From: Rhodospirillaceae bacterium
GTDB taxonomy: Bacteria > Pseudomonadota > Alphaproteobacteria > Rhodospirillales > Rhodospirillaceae
DNA length: 64,000 bases
Assembly: GCA_947476695.1 (NCBI GenBank)
Contig: CANJRD010000018.1
Coordinates: 1-64,000, forward strand
Direction: 5' to 3'
Below, in pieces: positions 17,089-25,873 of this stretch. Position 1 is the first letter of the stretch, and each line of letters opens with the position of its first letter. A program made the position numbers and the translations under genes. The notes beneath the pieces were generated by a model that was not told the origin of the DNA, did not search any database, and saw nothing but the letters and a program-made list of their open reading frames with translations.

Positions 17089-17787
17089 ATGCGCAAAGCA
17101 TTGCATGTTTCGATTTTCGCTCTCGCGATTGGTCTGACCGGACAAGCGCTCGCCGCCGAGCCAGGTTGGTACGGTGAATTGAAGGCTGGCCCAACGGTGC
17201 TCGAGAACATGACGTCCTCGAACGGTGGTTCGAATCTCGCGCTTGATCCAAAAACCGGTTGGGCGATTGAAGGCGGCGCCGGCTTCCGCATGGAGTCAGG
17301 TCTGCGCCTTGGCCTTGAAGGTGGATATCAGCGCAACAGACTGCGGGGCTCGTTCTCGCAGACGGCAACCGGTGCTTGCGGCAGCGCCGCAGTGCCGTGT
17401 CTGACCGGCGATGTGCGCGGTCACATCGCGGCGCCGAGCCTGTTCGCGATGGCGCACTATGACGTGCCGATCACCGACCGCCTGAGCCTTGGTCTCGGGG
17501 CGGGTGTTGGCGCTCAGCGTATCGATCTGAATGCCTACACCACCGGCGTGAGCGGCGGCCTCGGCAATCGCTTCACCCTGATCGATGCGGAAGACACCGT
17601 CTTCGCGTGGCGCGGCGGCGCGGAGCTTGCGTACAATCGTGGAACTCGCACAGATTTGACCGTGGGCTACAAGTATACGCACAGCGCCAAGCCGACGATG
17701 GCCGGACGCGGCGCTTATACGCCGTTTACCTTCTCCGACAACATGGCGACCCATGCCTTTACGGCGGGCGTCCGGTTGGCGTTCTAG
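17089..17787 (+). CDS. Outer-membrane beta-barrel protein (OmpA-like barrel fold), copy 1
   Basis: The product has a signal peptide MRKALHVSIFALAIGLTGQALAAE-type N-terminus (first 23 residues), then alternating short amphipathic strands and a terminal Phe (GVRLAF), the usual signal for outer-membrane barrel assembly. The start at 17089 is chosen for its AGAGGTG site and the signal peptide; an upstream in-frame ATG at 16981 gives a non-signal leader. A Cys pair lies in ACGSAAVPCLTG. Its closest relative is the next gene, which shares GRGAY.PF.F near the C-terminus. It is probably a small porin-like or structural surface protein. Confidence 0.8.
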   Translation: MRKALHVSIFALAIGLTGQALAAEPGWYGELKAGPTVLENMTSSNGGSNLALDPKTGWAIEGGAGFRMESGLRLGLEGGYQRNRLRGSFSQTATGACGSAAVPCLTGDVRGHIAAPSLFAMAHYDVPITDRLSLGLGAGVGAQRIDLNAYTTGVSGGLGNRFTLIDAEDTVFAWRGGAELAYNRGTRTDLTVGYKYTHSAKPTMAGRGAYTPFTFSDNMATHAFTAGVRLAF

Positions 17788-17796
17788 GTGTTGTGA

Positions 17797-17834
17797 GCGG
17801 GACTCACGTCAGTTTGATCTGCCGTGAGTCCCGC
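17797..17834 (+). terminator. Perfect 12-bp stem after barrel copy 1
   Basis: GCGGGACTCACG pairs perfectly with CGTGAGTCCCGC around a 14-nt loop. There is no proper T tract, so it may attenuate or protect the transcript rather than terminate it fully. Confidence 0.5.
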
Positions 17835-17853
17835 GTGACGCTAAAAAGGGTGC

Positions 17854-18552
17854 ATGAAAATCGCATGCATCCGTTTTTCTTTGCTGGCCATCGTCGCCTC
17901 ACCGGCACGTGCCGAGTTGTATTTCGGTTTCAACGGCGGCGCATCTCCCGTGGGGGCGATGGTCTTCAGCCGGCCCACGGCCGCAGATCTCACCGTGAAC
18001 TCTTCTGCCGGGTGGATGGTGCAAGGCGTTGCGGGATATCGCCTGCCAGGTCTGTTCCGGATCGAATTGCAGGCGGAGTACTTCCGCAATCGCGCCACCG
18101 GCGTCTTCCGCGACAACGTTCAGGTGGCCGTGCCCTGCGGCGAACTTCCCCAAACTCCGTGCTTCCTGGGCGACGTGCGGGCTTCGGTCGGAGGCCCCGC
18201 GATCTTCGCCATGGGATTCTATGACCTTGCATTGGCGCCGCAGCTGTCGCTGCAAGTGGGTGGCGGCGTCGGCACCCAGCGCACGAAAATGCATGTCGAC
18301 ATCTTCGGGCGGATGAATAATGCGACCGCGGCGCAGCGCTACGACATCGTGAATGCCAGCGACAGCGTCTTCGCGGCCCGTGCCGCGGTGCAGCTGGCGT
18401 TCGCCCTCACGGGAGCTGATCTCACGCTCGGGTATAGCTTTACCCGCACGGGTCGGCCGTCGCTGCCGGGGCGGGGCGCTTACGTGCCGTTCAACTTCGA
18501 CGTCCCGATGTCACGCCATGCCATCCTGGGCGGCGTTCGCCTGCCGTTCTGA
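17854..18552 (+). CDS. Outer-membrane beta-barrel protein, tandem paralogue (copy 2)
   Basis: The 232-residue product has a short signal peptide (MKIACIRFSLLAIVASPARA), beta-strand repeats and a terminal Phe. It is the same length as the mature-plus-signal form of copy 1 and shares its landmarks: a Cys pair in CGELPQTPCFLGDVR, a strand near ASDSVFAAR, and LPGRGAYVPFNFD then HAILGGVRLPF. The pair clearly arose by tandem duplication and has diverged considerably. The function is not known. Confidence 0.78.
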   Translation: MKIACIRFSLLAIVASPARAELYFGFNGGASPVGAMVFSRPTAADLTVNSSAGWMVQGVAGYRLPGLFRIELQAEYFRNRATGVFRDNVQVAVPCGELPQTPCFLGDVRASVGGPAIFAMGFYDLALAPQLSLQVGGGVGTQRTKMHVDIFGRMNNATAAQRYDIVNASDSVFAARAAVQLAFALTGADLTLGYSFTRTGRPSLPGRGAYVPFNFDVPMSRHAILGGVRLPF

Positions 18553-18604
18553 TCCGACCTGATCGAACTGTGGCGGCGATTTTTTCTGGCGCTATCATGC
18601 GCCC

Positions 18605-19462
18605 ATGGACAAAACAAACCCGTCATATGCCGACAAGGGCCGCCTTCCGGCGCCGACGATCAAGAACGCACCGGCCGTAATCCTCGTCGAGCCTCAGCTT
18701 GGCGAGAACATCGGCACAACCGCGCGCGCGATGATGAATTGCGGTTTGGATGACCTGCGTTTGGTCGATCCCAAGCAGGACTGGTTGAGCGAGCGGGCGA
18801 TTGCCGCCTCATCCGGTGCTAGTCGTATTCTGGAGAAAGCGCGGCGTTTCGCTACGACCGAAGAAGCGGTCGCCGATCTAGAGATGGTCTACGCCACCAC
18901 GGCGCGTCGGCGCGAGATGACAAAGCCGCTGATGACCGCACGGGCGGCCGCGGCGCATATGCACGATCAGGCGGCGTTGGACCGACGCTTGGGTCTGCTG
19001 TTCGGACGGGAGGCGATAGGCCTGACCAATCATGAGGTGGCACTCGCGAACATCACAATCGAGGTGCCGCTCAATCCGGAGCACTCCTCGCTGAACCTCG
19101 CGCAGGCCGTTCTTCTCGTCGGCTATGAATGGTTCCAGACCGCCTACACCGGGCCGAATACCTTGATGACGATGCGGGCCCCACTTGCCAGCAAGGAGTT
19201 GCTGGAAGGGCTGTTCAAGCACCTCGAGGATGAACTCGCGCTCTGCGGCTTCCTGCGCAACGACGAGAAGCGTCCGAGTATGGTGATCAACCTGCGCAAC
19301 ATGCTCCAACGCACCGAATTGACCGAGCAGGAGGTCCGGACCTTCCACGGCATCATCAAGGAATTGCGCTATGGCAGGCGCCCAGACAGGCCCGATCGTC
19401 AGCCTGGGTTCATCACAGAAGACCCTAAGCCATTGAAATCGCGTCTAAAAAAAGAGCCTTAG
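18605..19462 (+). CDS. trmJ: tRNA (cytidine/uridine-2'-O-)-methyltransferase, TrmJ type
   Basis: This SPOUT-class methyltransferase probably 2'-O-methylates position 32 of tRNAs. The knot motifs are visible: PAVILVEPQLGENIGTTARA at the start, LLFGREAIGLTNHEV (about residue 135), and IEVPLNPEHSSLNLAQAV (about 155). A C-terminal helical extension (about 190-285) matches TrmJ rather than the shorter TrmL. It starts at ATG 18605. Confidence 0.88.
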   Translation: MDKTNPSYADKGRLPAPTIKNAPAVILVEPQLGENIGTTARAMMNCGLDDLRLVDPKQDWLSERAIAASSGASRILEKARRFATTEEAVADLEMVYATTARRREMTKPLMTARAAAAHMHDQAALDRRLGLLFGREAIGLTNHEVALANITIEVPLNPEHSSLNLAQAVLLVGYEWFQTAYTGPNTLMTMRAPLASKELLEGLFKHLEDELALCGFLRNDEKRPSMVINLRNMLQRTELTEQEVRTFHGIIKELRYGRRPDRPDRQPGFITEDPKPLKSRLKKEP

Positions 19463-19468
19463 CCGGGT

Positions 19469-19496
19469 TTGACATACACGCTCTGGCCCCTATGAT
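19469..19496 (+). promoter_or_regulatory. Sigma-70 type promoter of rpsD
   Basis: TTGACA and TATGAT are separated by 16 bp, a nearly perfect housekeeping promoter. The roughly 85-nt leader that follows contains GACGG-caatga-CCGTC and GGCTC-ta-GAGCC stems, which might allow S4 autoregulation; that is inference only. Confidence 0.7.
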
Positions 19497-19587
19497 GCGC
19501 CCGCTCTTACTTCCGGGAATGTGACGGCAATGACCGTCCGGCTCTAGAGCCCTACCGGGACAACAAAAAAACATAATTGGACGGAAA

Positions 19588-20202
19588 ATGACCAAACGTA
19601 CTGAGTCGAAGTACAAGATTGACCGCCGCCTACAGGTGAACCTGTGGGGCCGCGCGAAAAGCCCGATCAACAAGCGTGAATCTGGCCCCGGCCAGCACGG
19701 CCAACGCCGCAAGAAGCCGTCGGATTACGGCGTTCAGCTGATGGCCAAGCAGAAGTTGAAGGGCTACTACGGCAACATCTCCGAGAAGCAGTTCCGCAAG
19801 TACTACGAAGAGGCGATGCGTCGCCGCGGTGACACCTCGGAAAACCTGATCGGCATTCTGGAAAGCCGTCTCGACGCCGTCGTCTACCGCATGAAGCTCG
19901 CGATCACGCCGTTCGCGGCGCGTCAGATCGTCAGCCACGGCCACATCAGCGTGAACGGCCGTCGCGTCACCATCGCGTCGTTCATGGTGAAGCTGGGCGA
20001 CGTCATCGAAGTCCGCAGCAAGTCCAAGGACCTCGCGGTGATCAAGGAAGCCACGGAGTCCGCGGAACGTGACGTTCCGGACTACATCGAAATCGACCAC
20101 AGCAAGCTGACCGGCAGCATGAAGCGCACGCCGAAGCTCGGCGATGTGCCGTACCCGGTCCAGATGGAACCGAACCTCGTGATCGAATTCTACTCGCGTT
20201 AA
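19588..20202 (+). CDS. rpsD: 30S ribosomal protein S4
   Basis: S4 is a primary 16S rRNA binder in the small subunit. The 204-residue protein has the N-terminal S4 domain ([18 protein letters not shown]) and the S4 RNA-binding fold [26 protein letters not shown]. It lacks zinc-binding cysteines. It has its own strong promoter and terminator, so it is monocistronic. Confidence 0.97.
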   Translation: MTKRTESKYKIDRRLQVNLWGRAKSPINKRESGPGQHGQRRKKPSDYGVQLMAKQKLKGYYGNISEKQFRKYYEEAMRRRGDTSENLIGILESRLDAVVYRMKLAITPFAARQIVSHGHISVNGRRVTIASFMVKLGDVIEVRSKSKDLAVIKEATESAERDVPDYIEIDHSKLTGSMKRTPKLGDVPYPVQMEPNLVIEFYSR

Positions 20203-20229
20203 TTCGCGAGCGATCCGAGCGACGCTACG

Positions 20230-20260
20230 AAACGGCTCCCGCATCGCGGGGGCCGTTTTT
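20230..20260 (+). terminator. Rho-independent terminator of rpsD
   Basis: AAACGGC-tCCCGC pairs with GCGGG-gg-CCGTTT and runs into TTTTT, directly downstream of rpsD. Confidence 0.85.
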
Positions 20261-20279
20261 CGTTTAGGATCGTCTGCCC

Positions 20280-21212
20280 ATGACCACAGAAATTTCCTTC
20301 GGCGTATTTGGTGAACCGCACCCGGACTGCGCGACAGTGCCGGCGGGCGCGGTGCAGCTGTCGCCGCTGGTGCCTGGCGCCTCGCCGCTGGTGCCTGGCG
20401 CCTCGGCGCTGGAGGATCAGGCAACCGCGAGCCTCGGCGGCATGGTCATGGCCGCGCCCCCGGGAACGGTGGAACGCAGGCATGCGATGGCGCTCAGCCT
20501 GCGCGCGCTTCAGCCTGGGGCTGCGTTCACAGTCATGGCGCCGAAGGAAAAGGGCGGGGGGCGCATCGCACAGGAACTCGAAGCCTTTGGTTGCGCCGTG
20601 GAGACGTCGAGCCGCCGTCATCAGCGGATTTGCCATGTTCAGCGTCCTCAGATTCTCAACGGGATTGAAGACGCCATTGCCGACGGCGAACCACGTCTGG
20701 TGACCGGCCTGAATCTCTGGAGCCAGCCGGGCGTCTTCAGTTGGGATCGTATCGATCCCGGCACCGCGCTTTTGCTGTCGGTGCTGCCGTCGTTCGGGGG
20801 CCGTGGCGCGGACCTGGGCTGCGGCATCGGCGTTATCGCGCAAGCGGTGCTTGGCAGTGCGAAGGTCACGCATCTCCACCTTATCGATATCGACCGTCGC
20901 GCTGTCGCGGCCGCGCGGCGGAACATCACCGACCCACGCGCGGCGTTCCGCTGGGCCGACACCCGGCGCATGCCGCTCAAGGATCTTGATTTCGTGGTGA
21001 TGAACCCACCCTTCCATGACGGCGGTCTGGAGGACAAAGCTCTGGGACTGGCCTTCATTCAGCAGGCCCTCCGCTATTTGCGGGCGGGTGGGGCGGTGTG
21101 GCTGGTGGCCAACCGCCATCTTCCTTATGAAGACACGCTCGCGACGGCTTTCGCGTCGTTTGCCCTGCAGGGCGAGCGCGACGGATACAAGATTTACGAG
21201 GCGCGGAAATGA
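20280..21212 (+). CDS. RsmC-like class I SAM-dependent methyltransferase
   Basis: The C-terminal half has the RsmC/RlmG layout: FSWDRIDPGTALLL, motif I ADLGCGIGVIAQAV, a Glu/Asp-rich motif II (HLIDIDRRAV) and the N6/N2-methylase motif MNPPFHDGG. It probably methylates a guanine of 16S rRNA. The N-terminal half is a degenerate methyltransferase-like domain, normal for RsmC. A 21-bp unit at 20361-20381 is repeated at 20382-20402, giving SPLVPGA twice. It overlaps rsuA by 4 bp. Confidence 0.82.
   Translation: MTTEISFGVFGEPHPDCATVPAGAVQLSPLVPGASPLVPGASALEDQATASLGGMVMAAPPGTVERRHAMALSLRALQPGAAFTVMAPKEKGGGRIAQELEAFGCAVETSSRRHQRICHVQRPQILNGIEDAIADGEPRLVTGLNLWSQPGVFSWDRIDPGTALLLSVLPSFGGRGADLGCGIGVIAQAVLGSAKVTHLHLIDIDRRAVAAARRNITDPRAAFRWADTRRMPLKDLDFVVMNPPFHDGGLEDKALGLAFIQQALRYLRAGGAVWLVANRHLPYEDTLATAFASFALQGERDGYKIYEARK
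20361..20402 (+). repeat. 21-bp perfect tandem duplication inside the RsmC-like gene
   Basis: A 21-bp unit starting TCGCCGCTGG occurs twice head to tail and encodes SPLVPGA twice. It keeps frame and looks recent. Confidence 0.85.
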
Positions 21213-21937
21213 GCGGTACGGCTCGACTTGATAAGTTGCTCGCGAATCTCGGTTACGGGTCGCGCAACGAAGTGGCGCGTCTGGTGCGCAATGAACGCGT
21301 GCTGCTCGACGGCACGCCCGTGGACGATGCGAGCGCGCGTATCGCCGTGACGGATGACCTGCCGACGCGCATGACGATCGACGACGAGCCGCTCGATCCC
21401 ATACCGGGCTTGACGCTGATTCTGCATAAGCCCATTGGCGTGACGTGTTCGCACAGGGAACTCGGACCGCTGGTCTATGACCTTCTGCCGGACCGGTGGC
21501 GACGTCGCGATCCGGCGATCTCGACGGTCGGCCGGCTGGACAAGGAAACCTCCGGTCTTCTTCTGATGACCGACGACGGCGCGCTGCTGCACAAGATCAT
21601 TTCGCCCAAGCAGCACGTCACCAAGCACTACCTTGCCCAACTGGCACAGCCGTTGCGCGGCGATGAAGCCGCGTTATTTGCGGCGGGTGAACTGATACTG
21701 GAAGGTGAAACGAAGCCGCTGGTGCCGGCAGACTTGCAGGTGTTGTCGCCGACATCCGTGCGTGTGACCGTCACCGAAGGTCGCTATCACCAAGTGCGCC
21801 GGATGTTCGCCGCGGTCGGCAACCATGTCGAAACGCTTCACCGCGATTGCATCGGTAAGCTCGCGCTGCCCGCCGACCTTGAGCCCGGCGACTATCGTCA
21901 GGCGACGGCGGCCGACATCGCGGCGATCTTCTCTTAG
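21209..21937 (+). CDS. rsuA: 16S rRNA pseudouridine synthase, RsuA family
   Basis: The 242-residue protein has an N-terminal S4 RNA-binding domain (ARLDKLLANLGYGSRNEVARLV) and a catalytic domain with the active Asp in VGRLDKETSGLLLMTDDG. The signature EGRYHQVRRMFAAVGNHV near the C-terminus is much closer to RsuA (16S U516) than to RluB/E/F. It overlaps the preceding methyltransferase by ATGA, so the two rRNA-modification genes are translated together. Confidence 0.85.
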   Translation: MSGTARLDKLLANLGYGSRNEVARLVRNERVLLDGTPVDDASARIAVTDDLPTRMTIDDEPLDPIPGLTLILHKPIGVTCSHRELGPLVYDLLPDRWRRRDPAISTVGRLDKETSGLLLMTDDGALLHKIISPKQHVTKHYLAQLAQPLRGDEAALFAAGELILEGETKPLVPADLQVLSPTSVRVTVTEGRYHQVRRMFAAVGNHVETLHRDCIGKLALPADLEPGDYRQATAADIAAIFS

Positions 21938-21949
21938 CGGGAACGGCAC

Positions 21950-21980
21950 AAAAAAGGCCGCCCGTGGGCAGCCTTTTTTA
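21950..21980. terminator. Bidirectional terminator between rsuA and grxD
   Basis: A stem of AAAAAAGGC-c-GCCC against GGGC-a-GCCTTTTTT lies between two convergent genes and can terminate transcription from both sides. Confidence 0.85.
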
Positions 21981-22000
21981 AACGCAATCGCTAGCGGCGT

Positions 22001-22342
22001 TTAGCTCGCCTTGGCGACCTGCTTCTCGTCGAACAGCGTCTGCAGTTCGCCGGCTTCGGCCATCTCGCGTACGATGTCGCAGCCGCCGACGAACTCGCCC
22101 TTCACGTACAGCTGGGGGATCGTCGGCCAGTTGGAGAATTGCTTGATGCCGTTGCGGATCTCGTCGTTCGCCAGGACGTTCACGCCCTTGAACTTCACGC
22201 CGAGGTGCGTCAGCACCTGCACGACAGCGGCGGAGAAGCCGCACTGCGGGAACATCGGCGTTCCCTTCATGAACAGCACGACGTCGTTGTCGGCGATGTC
22301 CTTGCGGATTTCGGCGAAGATCGGTTGCTCGTTCTCGCTCAT
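22001..22342 (-). CDS. grxD: Monothiol glutaredoxin, Grx4 type
   Basis: The 113-residue protein has the monothiol active site CGFS in GTPMFPQCGFSAAVV, the glutathione-binding WPTIPQLYV and the GGCDI motif. CGFS glutaredoxins carry [2Fe-2S] clusters with glutathione and hand them on, usually working with BolA proteins. The bolA-family gene is next door, 64 bp upstream on the same strand. Confidence 0.95.
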   Translation of the reverse strand: MSENEQPIFAEIRKDIADNDVVLFMKGTPMFPQCGFSAAVVQVLTHLGVKFKGVNVLANDEIRNGIKQFSNWPTIPQLYVKGEFVGGCDIVREMAEAGELQTLFDEKQVAKAS

Positions 22343-22406
22343 GGCGTCGTCCTCATACTGTGTGGCCGGCGGGCGGCCTCTGGAACGTCTATAGCATATC
22401 GACGGC

Positions 22407-22646
22407 TTAGGCGCCGCCGGGCACTCCGGTCGTTAGGGCCAGGGCGTGAAGGTCGTTGCCCATGCGGCCCTTCAGGGCGGCATAGACCATCTGGTGCTGC
22501 TGGACCCGGCTTTTGCCATTAAAGGCTGTCGAATAGACGGTTGCGGCATAGTGGTCGCCGTCGCCGCGCAGGTCTTCGATCGAGACCTCGGCGTCCGGGA
22601 AGGATTCCTTGATCAGGGCCTCGATCTCGCCAGCATCCATCGCCAT
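22407..22646 (-). CDS. BolA/IbaG family protein
   Basis: This 79-residue protein has the BolA fold signature: helix IEALIKESFPDAEVSIEDL, then GDHYAATVYSTAFNGKSRVQQHQMVY and LHALAL. The family forms [2Fe-2S]-bridged complexes with CGFS glutaredoxins, and the next gene encodes one. It lies 13 bp downstream of purL and may be cotranscribed. Confidence 0.92.
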   Translation of the reverse strand: MAMDAGEIEALIKESFPDAEVSIEDLRGDGDHYAATVYSTAFNGKSRVQQHQMVYAALKGRMGNDLHALALTTGVPGGA

Positions 22647-22659
22647 GGCCGAACCCTCT

Positions 22660-24870
22660 TTAAGACTTGCCGCTCATATAGGTAGGGAACCAGCCTTCGT
22701 GCAATTGGCGCAACTCGGCGATTTCGACCGAGGTGCCGTCCGCCAGCACGATGTCGCGACCGCCCGTCACGCCTAGCATTTTGGCCGGGACGTTCAGGGT
22801 CCCGGCTTCGGCCAGCACCGTGTCGGCGTCCGCGGCCTTCACGGTCAACACGTAACGGCCTTGGTCCTCGCCGAACAGGCGGCTGTGACGCGGGGTGCCG
22901 GGGTCCTGCAGCAGGCACCCCAGATTGCCGGCCAGCGCCATCTCGGCGAGGCCGACCGCGAGGCCGCCGTCGGAGAGATCGTGGCAGGCGGTAATCATGC
23001 CCATGTGCATCAGGCCGCGTACGAAGTCGCCGACGCGGCGCTCGTGCGCCAGGTCCACCGGCGGCGGCGCGCCGTCCTCGCGGCTGAGCAATTCGCGCAG
23101 GTAAAGCGACTGGCCGAGCCAGCCTTCCGCGTCGTCAGCTTGACCGACGAGGATGACCACGTCGCCGGCGTTCTTGAACGCAACGGTGGTCATGCGATCG
23201 ATATCGTCCAGCACGCCGACGCCGCCGATGGCGGGGGTGGGAAGGATCGGCTTACCGTCGGTCTCGTTGTAGAGCGAGACGTTGCCGGAGATGACCGGAT
23301 AGTCGAGCGCCTTGCAGGCTTCGCCGATGCCGCGAATGGCTTCGACGATCTGACCCATGATCGGCGGCTTCGTCGGATTGCCAAAGTTCAGGTTGTCCGT
23401 GATCGCGAGCGGACGTCCACCGACGGCGGTGATATTGCGCCAAGTTTCGGCAACGGCTTGCTTGCCGCCCTCGAAAGGGTCGGCCTTCACATAGCGCGGC
23501 GTGCAATCGGTGGAGATTGCCAACGCGCGATCCGTGTCATGGATGCGCACCACCGCCGCATCGCCGCCGGGGCGCTGCGCGGTGTCGGCCATCACCATGT
23601 GATCGTACTGCTCCCAGATCCAGCGGCGGCTTGCGATATCCGGGCAGCCCATGAGATTGCGGAGCGCGTGGCGCCAGTCGATGTCTTTCACATCGCCGGC
23701 CTTCACAACCGGGTCCACCTCGGTCTTCACCCACGGGCGGTCGTATTCCGGCGACGCCTGGGCGAGGGGATCGATCGGCAGGTCGCCGACCACTTCGCCG
23801 TGATGCTTCAGCACCATGCGGCCGGTGGTGGTCAGCGTACCGATGACGGCGAAGTCGAGTTCCCACTTCTCGAAGATCTTGCGGGCAAGGTCTTCCTTGC
23901 CGGGCTTCAAGATGATGAGCATGCGCTCCTGGCTCTCGGAGAGCATCATCTCGTAGGCCGTCATGTTCTCTTCGCGCTGCGGCACCTTATCGAGATCGAT
24001 CTCGACGCCCATGCCGCCCTTCGAGGCCATCTCGAACGACGAGCTGGTGAGGCCGGCCGCGCCCATGTCCTGGATCGACTGGATGGCGTCGGTCGCCATC
24101 AGTTCCATGCAGGCTTCGATCAGCAGCTTTTCGGTGAACGGATCGCCGACCTGAACGGTCGGGCGCTTCTCCTCGGAGTCCGCGCCGAATTCGGCCGAGG
24201 CCATCGTCGCGCCATGGATGCCGTCGCGGCCGGTCTTGGAGCCGACGTAGACGACGGAGTTTCCGGCACCGGCAGCGGCCGAATAGAAAATCTTATCCTG
24301 GTCTGCGAGACCGACGGTCATCGCGTTGACGAGAATGTTGCCGTTGTAGCTCGGGTGGAAGTTCACTTCCCCGCCGACGGTCGGCACGCCGACGCAGTTG
24401 CCGTAGCCGCCGATGCCCGAGACGACGCCGGACACGAGGTGGCGGGTCTTCGGATGATCGGGCGAACCGAACCGCAGCGCGTTCATGTTGGCGATGGGGC
24501 GCGCGCCCATCGTGAATACGTCGCGCAGGATGCCGCCCACGCCGGTCGCAGCACCCTGATAGGGTTCGATGAACGACGGGTGGTTATGCGATTCCATCTT
24601 GAAGATGGCGGCCAGGCCGTCGCCGATGTCGATCACGCCGGCATTCTCGCCCGGGCCGCAGATGACCCAGGGCGCCGTGGTCGGCAGTGTCTTCAGCCAT
24701 TTCTTCGACGACTTGTAGGAGCAGTGCTCCGACCACATCACCGAGAAGATGCCCAGTTCCACGAGGTTCGGCTCACGGCCCATGATCTCCAGGATCTTGG
24801 CGTATTCGCTCTCGCTCAGGCCGTGGGTCTTCACGTCCTCGGCGGTGATTTTCTTTGCCTGATGGTTCAC
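22660..24870 (-). CDS. purL: Phosphoribosylformylglycinamidine synthase subunit PurL
   Basis: PurL is the ATP-dependent amidotransferase subunit that converts FGAR to FGAM in purine synthesis, working with PurQ and PurS. It is the small PurL form (736 residues). The N-terminal catalytic domain has [24 protein letters not shown] and later [16 protein letters not shown]-like segments. It overlaps purQ by 4 bp (ATGA), consistent with stoichiometric expression. Confidence 0.96.
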   Translation of the reverse strand: MNHQAKKITAEDVKTHGLSESEYAKILEIMGREPNLVELGIFSVMWSEHCSYKSSKKWLKTLPTTAPWVICGPGENAGVIDIGDGLAAIFKMESHNHPSFIEPYQGAATGVGGILRDVFTMGARPIANMNALRFGSPDHPKTRHLVSGVVSGIGGYGNCVGVPTVGGEVNFHPSYNGNILVNAMTVGLADQDKIFYSAAAGAGNSVVYVGSKTGRDGIHGATMASAEFGADSEEKRPTVQVGDPFTEKLLIEACMELMATDAIQSIQDMGAAGLTSSSFEMASKGGMGVEIDLDKVPQREENMTAYEMMLSESQERMLIILKPGKEDLARKIFEKWELDFAVIGTLTTTGRMVLKHHGEVVGDLPIDPLAQASPEYDRPWVKTEVDPVVKAGDVKDIDWRHALRNLMGCPDIASRRWIWEQYDHMVMADTAQRPGGDAAVVRIHDTDRALAISTDCTPRYVKADPFEGGKQAVAETWRNITAVGGRPLAITDNLNFGNPTKPPIMGQIVEAIRGIGEACKALDYPVISGNVSLYNETDGKPILPTPAIGGVGVLDDIDRMTTVAFKNAGDVVILVGQADDAEGWLGQSLYLRELLSREDGAPPPVDLAHERRVGDFVRGLMHMGMITACHDLSDGGLAVGLAEMALAGNLGCLLQDPGTPRHSRLFGEDQGRYVLTVKAADADTVLAEAGTLNVPAKMLGVTGGRDIVLADGTSVEIAELRQLHEGWFPTYMSGKS

Positions 24871-25556
24871 GACAGCGCCTCCACGAGGCCGTCGAACATC
24901 TTGCGACCATCGGTGCCGCCGAGCGTCGGATCGGACAGACGCTCAGGATGCGGCATCATGCCGAGCACCGTGCGCTTGTCGTTGAAGATGCCGGCGATGT
25001 TGTTGAGCGAGCCATTCGGGTTCGCGTCTTGCGTCACGTCACCCTCGGGCGTGGCATAGCGGAAGGCGACCATGCCTTTGTCTTCGATGCGCTTCAGTGT
25101 GTCCTCATCGGTGAAGAAATTGCCTTCGGCGTGTGCGATCGGCACACGGATGACTTCGTCCTTCTTGTAGCCGGCGGTGAACGGGCTCTTCGCGTCTTCG
25201 ACGCGCAGATGGACGTCCTTACAGATGAAGCGCAGGTCTTTGTTGCGCATCAGCACGCCGTCCAGCAGGCCGGCTTCGGTGATGACCTGGAAGCCGTTGC
25301 AGATGCCGAGGATGCGCGTGCCTTTTTCGGCGGCGCGCTTCACTTCGCGCATGATCGGCGAGTGCGCCGCCATGGCGCCGCAACGCAAATAGTCGCCGTA
25401 AGAGAACCCGCCGGGAACGGCGATCAGGTCGACTTTGGGAAGTTCACTGTCGCGGTGCCACACCATGGCCGGCGGCTTGCCCATGCTCTGTTCGAGCGCA
25501 ATCGCGATATCGCGATCGCAATTGGAACCGGGGAAAACGATGACGGCGGCTTTCAT
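24867..25556 (-). CDS. purQ: Phosphoribosylformylglycinamidine synthase glutaminase subunit PurQ
   Basis: PurQ supplies ammonia from glutamine to PurL. It begins [18 protein letters not shown] at 25556; an open upstream extension has no family similarity and was not used. The class I glutaminase Cys sits in [17 protein letters not shown], and the His-Glu pair in IAHAEGNFF. The product is 229 residues. Confidence 0.95.
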   Translation of the reverse strand: MKAAVIVFPGSNCDRDIAIALEQSMGKPPAMVWHRDSELPKVDLIAVPGGFSYGDYLRCGAMAAHSPIMREVKRAAEKGTRILGICNGFQVITEAGLLDGVLMRNKDLRFICKDVHLRVEDAKSPFTAGYKKDEVIRVPIAHAEGNFFTDEDTLKRIEDKGMVAFRYATPEGDVTQDANPNGSLNNIAGIFNDKRTVLGMMPHPERLSDPTLGGTDGRKMFDGLVEALS

Positions 25557-25568
25557 AGATCCTCTTTT

Positions 25569-25616
25569 GAGCACGTTAGTTCGGAAAACCGGCAGTCCAC
25601 TTTTCCGGACGTGCTC
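25569..25616. repeat. Extragenic palindrome between purS and purQ
   Basis: GAGCACGT at 25569-25576 pairs with ACGTGCTC at 25609-25616, and an inner CGGAAAA pairs with TTTTCCG. The pattern of GAGCAxG, GGAAAA and TTTTCCGG matches a palindromic repeat family dispersed in many Rhizobiales-related genomes. It sits in the purSQL transcript and touches the purS stop codon, so it could tune expression of purS against purQL. Confidence 0.6.
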
Positions 25617-25858
25617 TAGTCGACCACCTCGACGGCGTAATTCTCGATGACCGTGTTGGCGAGAAGGGCGCGGCACATGTCCTCGACCTCCTTCTTCGCT
25701 GCAACGCGGTCGGTGGAGGTCAGGTTCAGCTCGATGAACTTCCCCTGACGCACGCCGGAGACGCCACCGAAACCCAGGCCATGCAGCGCGTGCTCGACCG
25801 CTTTACCCTGCGGATCGAGAACGCCATTTTTCAACGTAATGTGGACGCGAGCCTTCAA
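25616..25858 (-). CDS. purS: Phosphoribosylformylglycinamidine synthase subunit PurS
   Basis: PurS is the small bridging subunit of the FGAM synthase complex. The 80-residue sequence shows [25 protein letters not shown] and [11 protein letters not shown], the standard PurS pattern. It lies between purC and purQ in the operon. Confidence 0.95.
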   Translation of the reverse strand: MKARVHITLKNGVLDPQGKAVEHALHGLGFGGVSGVRQGKFIELNLTSTDRVAAKKEVEDMCRALLANTVIENYAVEVVD

Positions 25859-25873
25859 AGCGATCGTCTCCGT

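Noticed and set aside
22861-25059. 732-codon plus-strand frame over purL
   Set aside because: The minus strand encodes an unmistakable PurL with tight operon overlaps; the plus frame is His/Arg/Val-rich shadow sequence.
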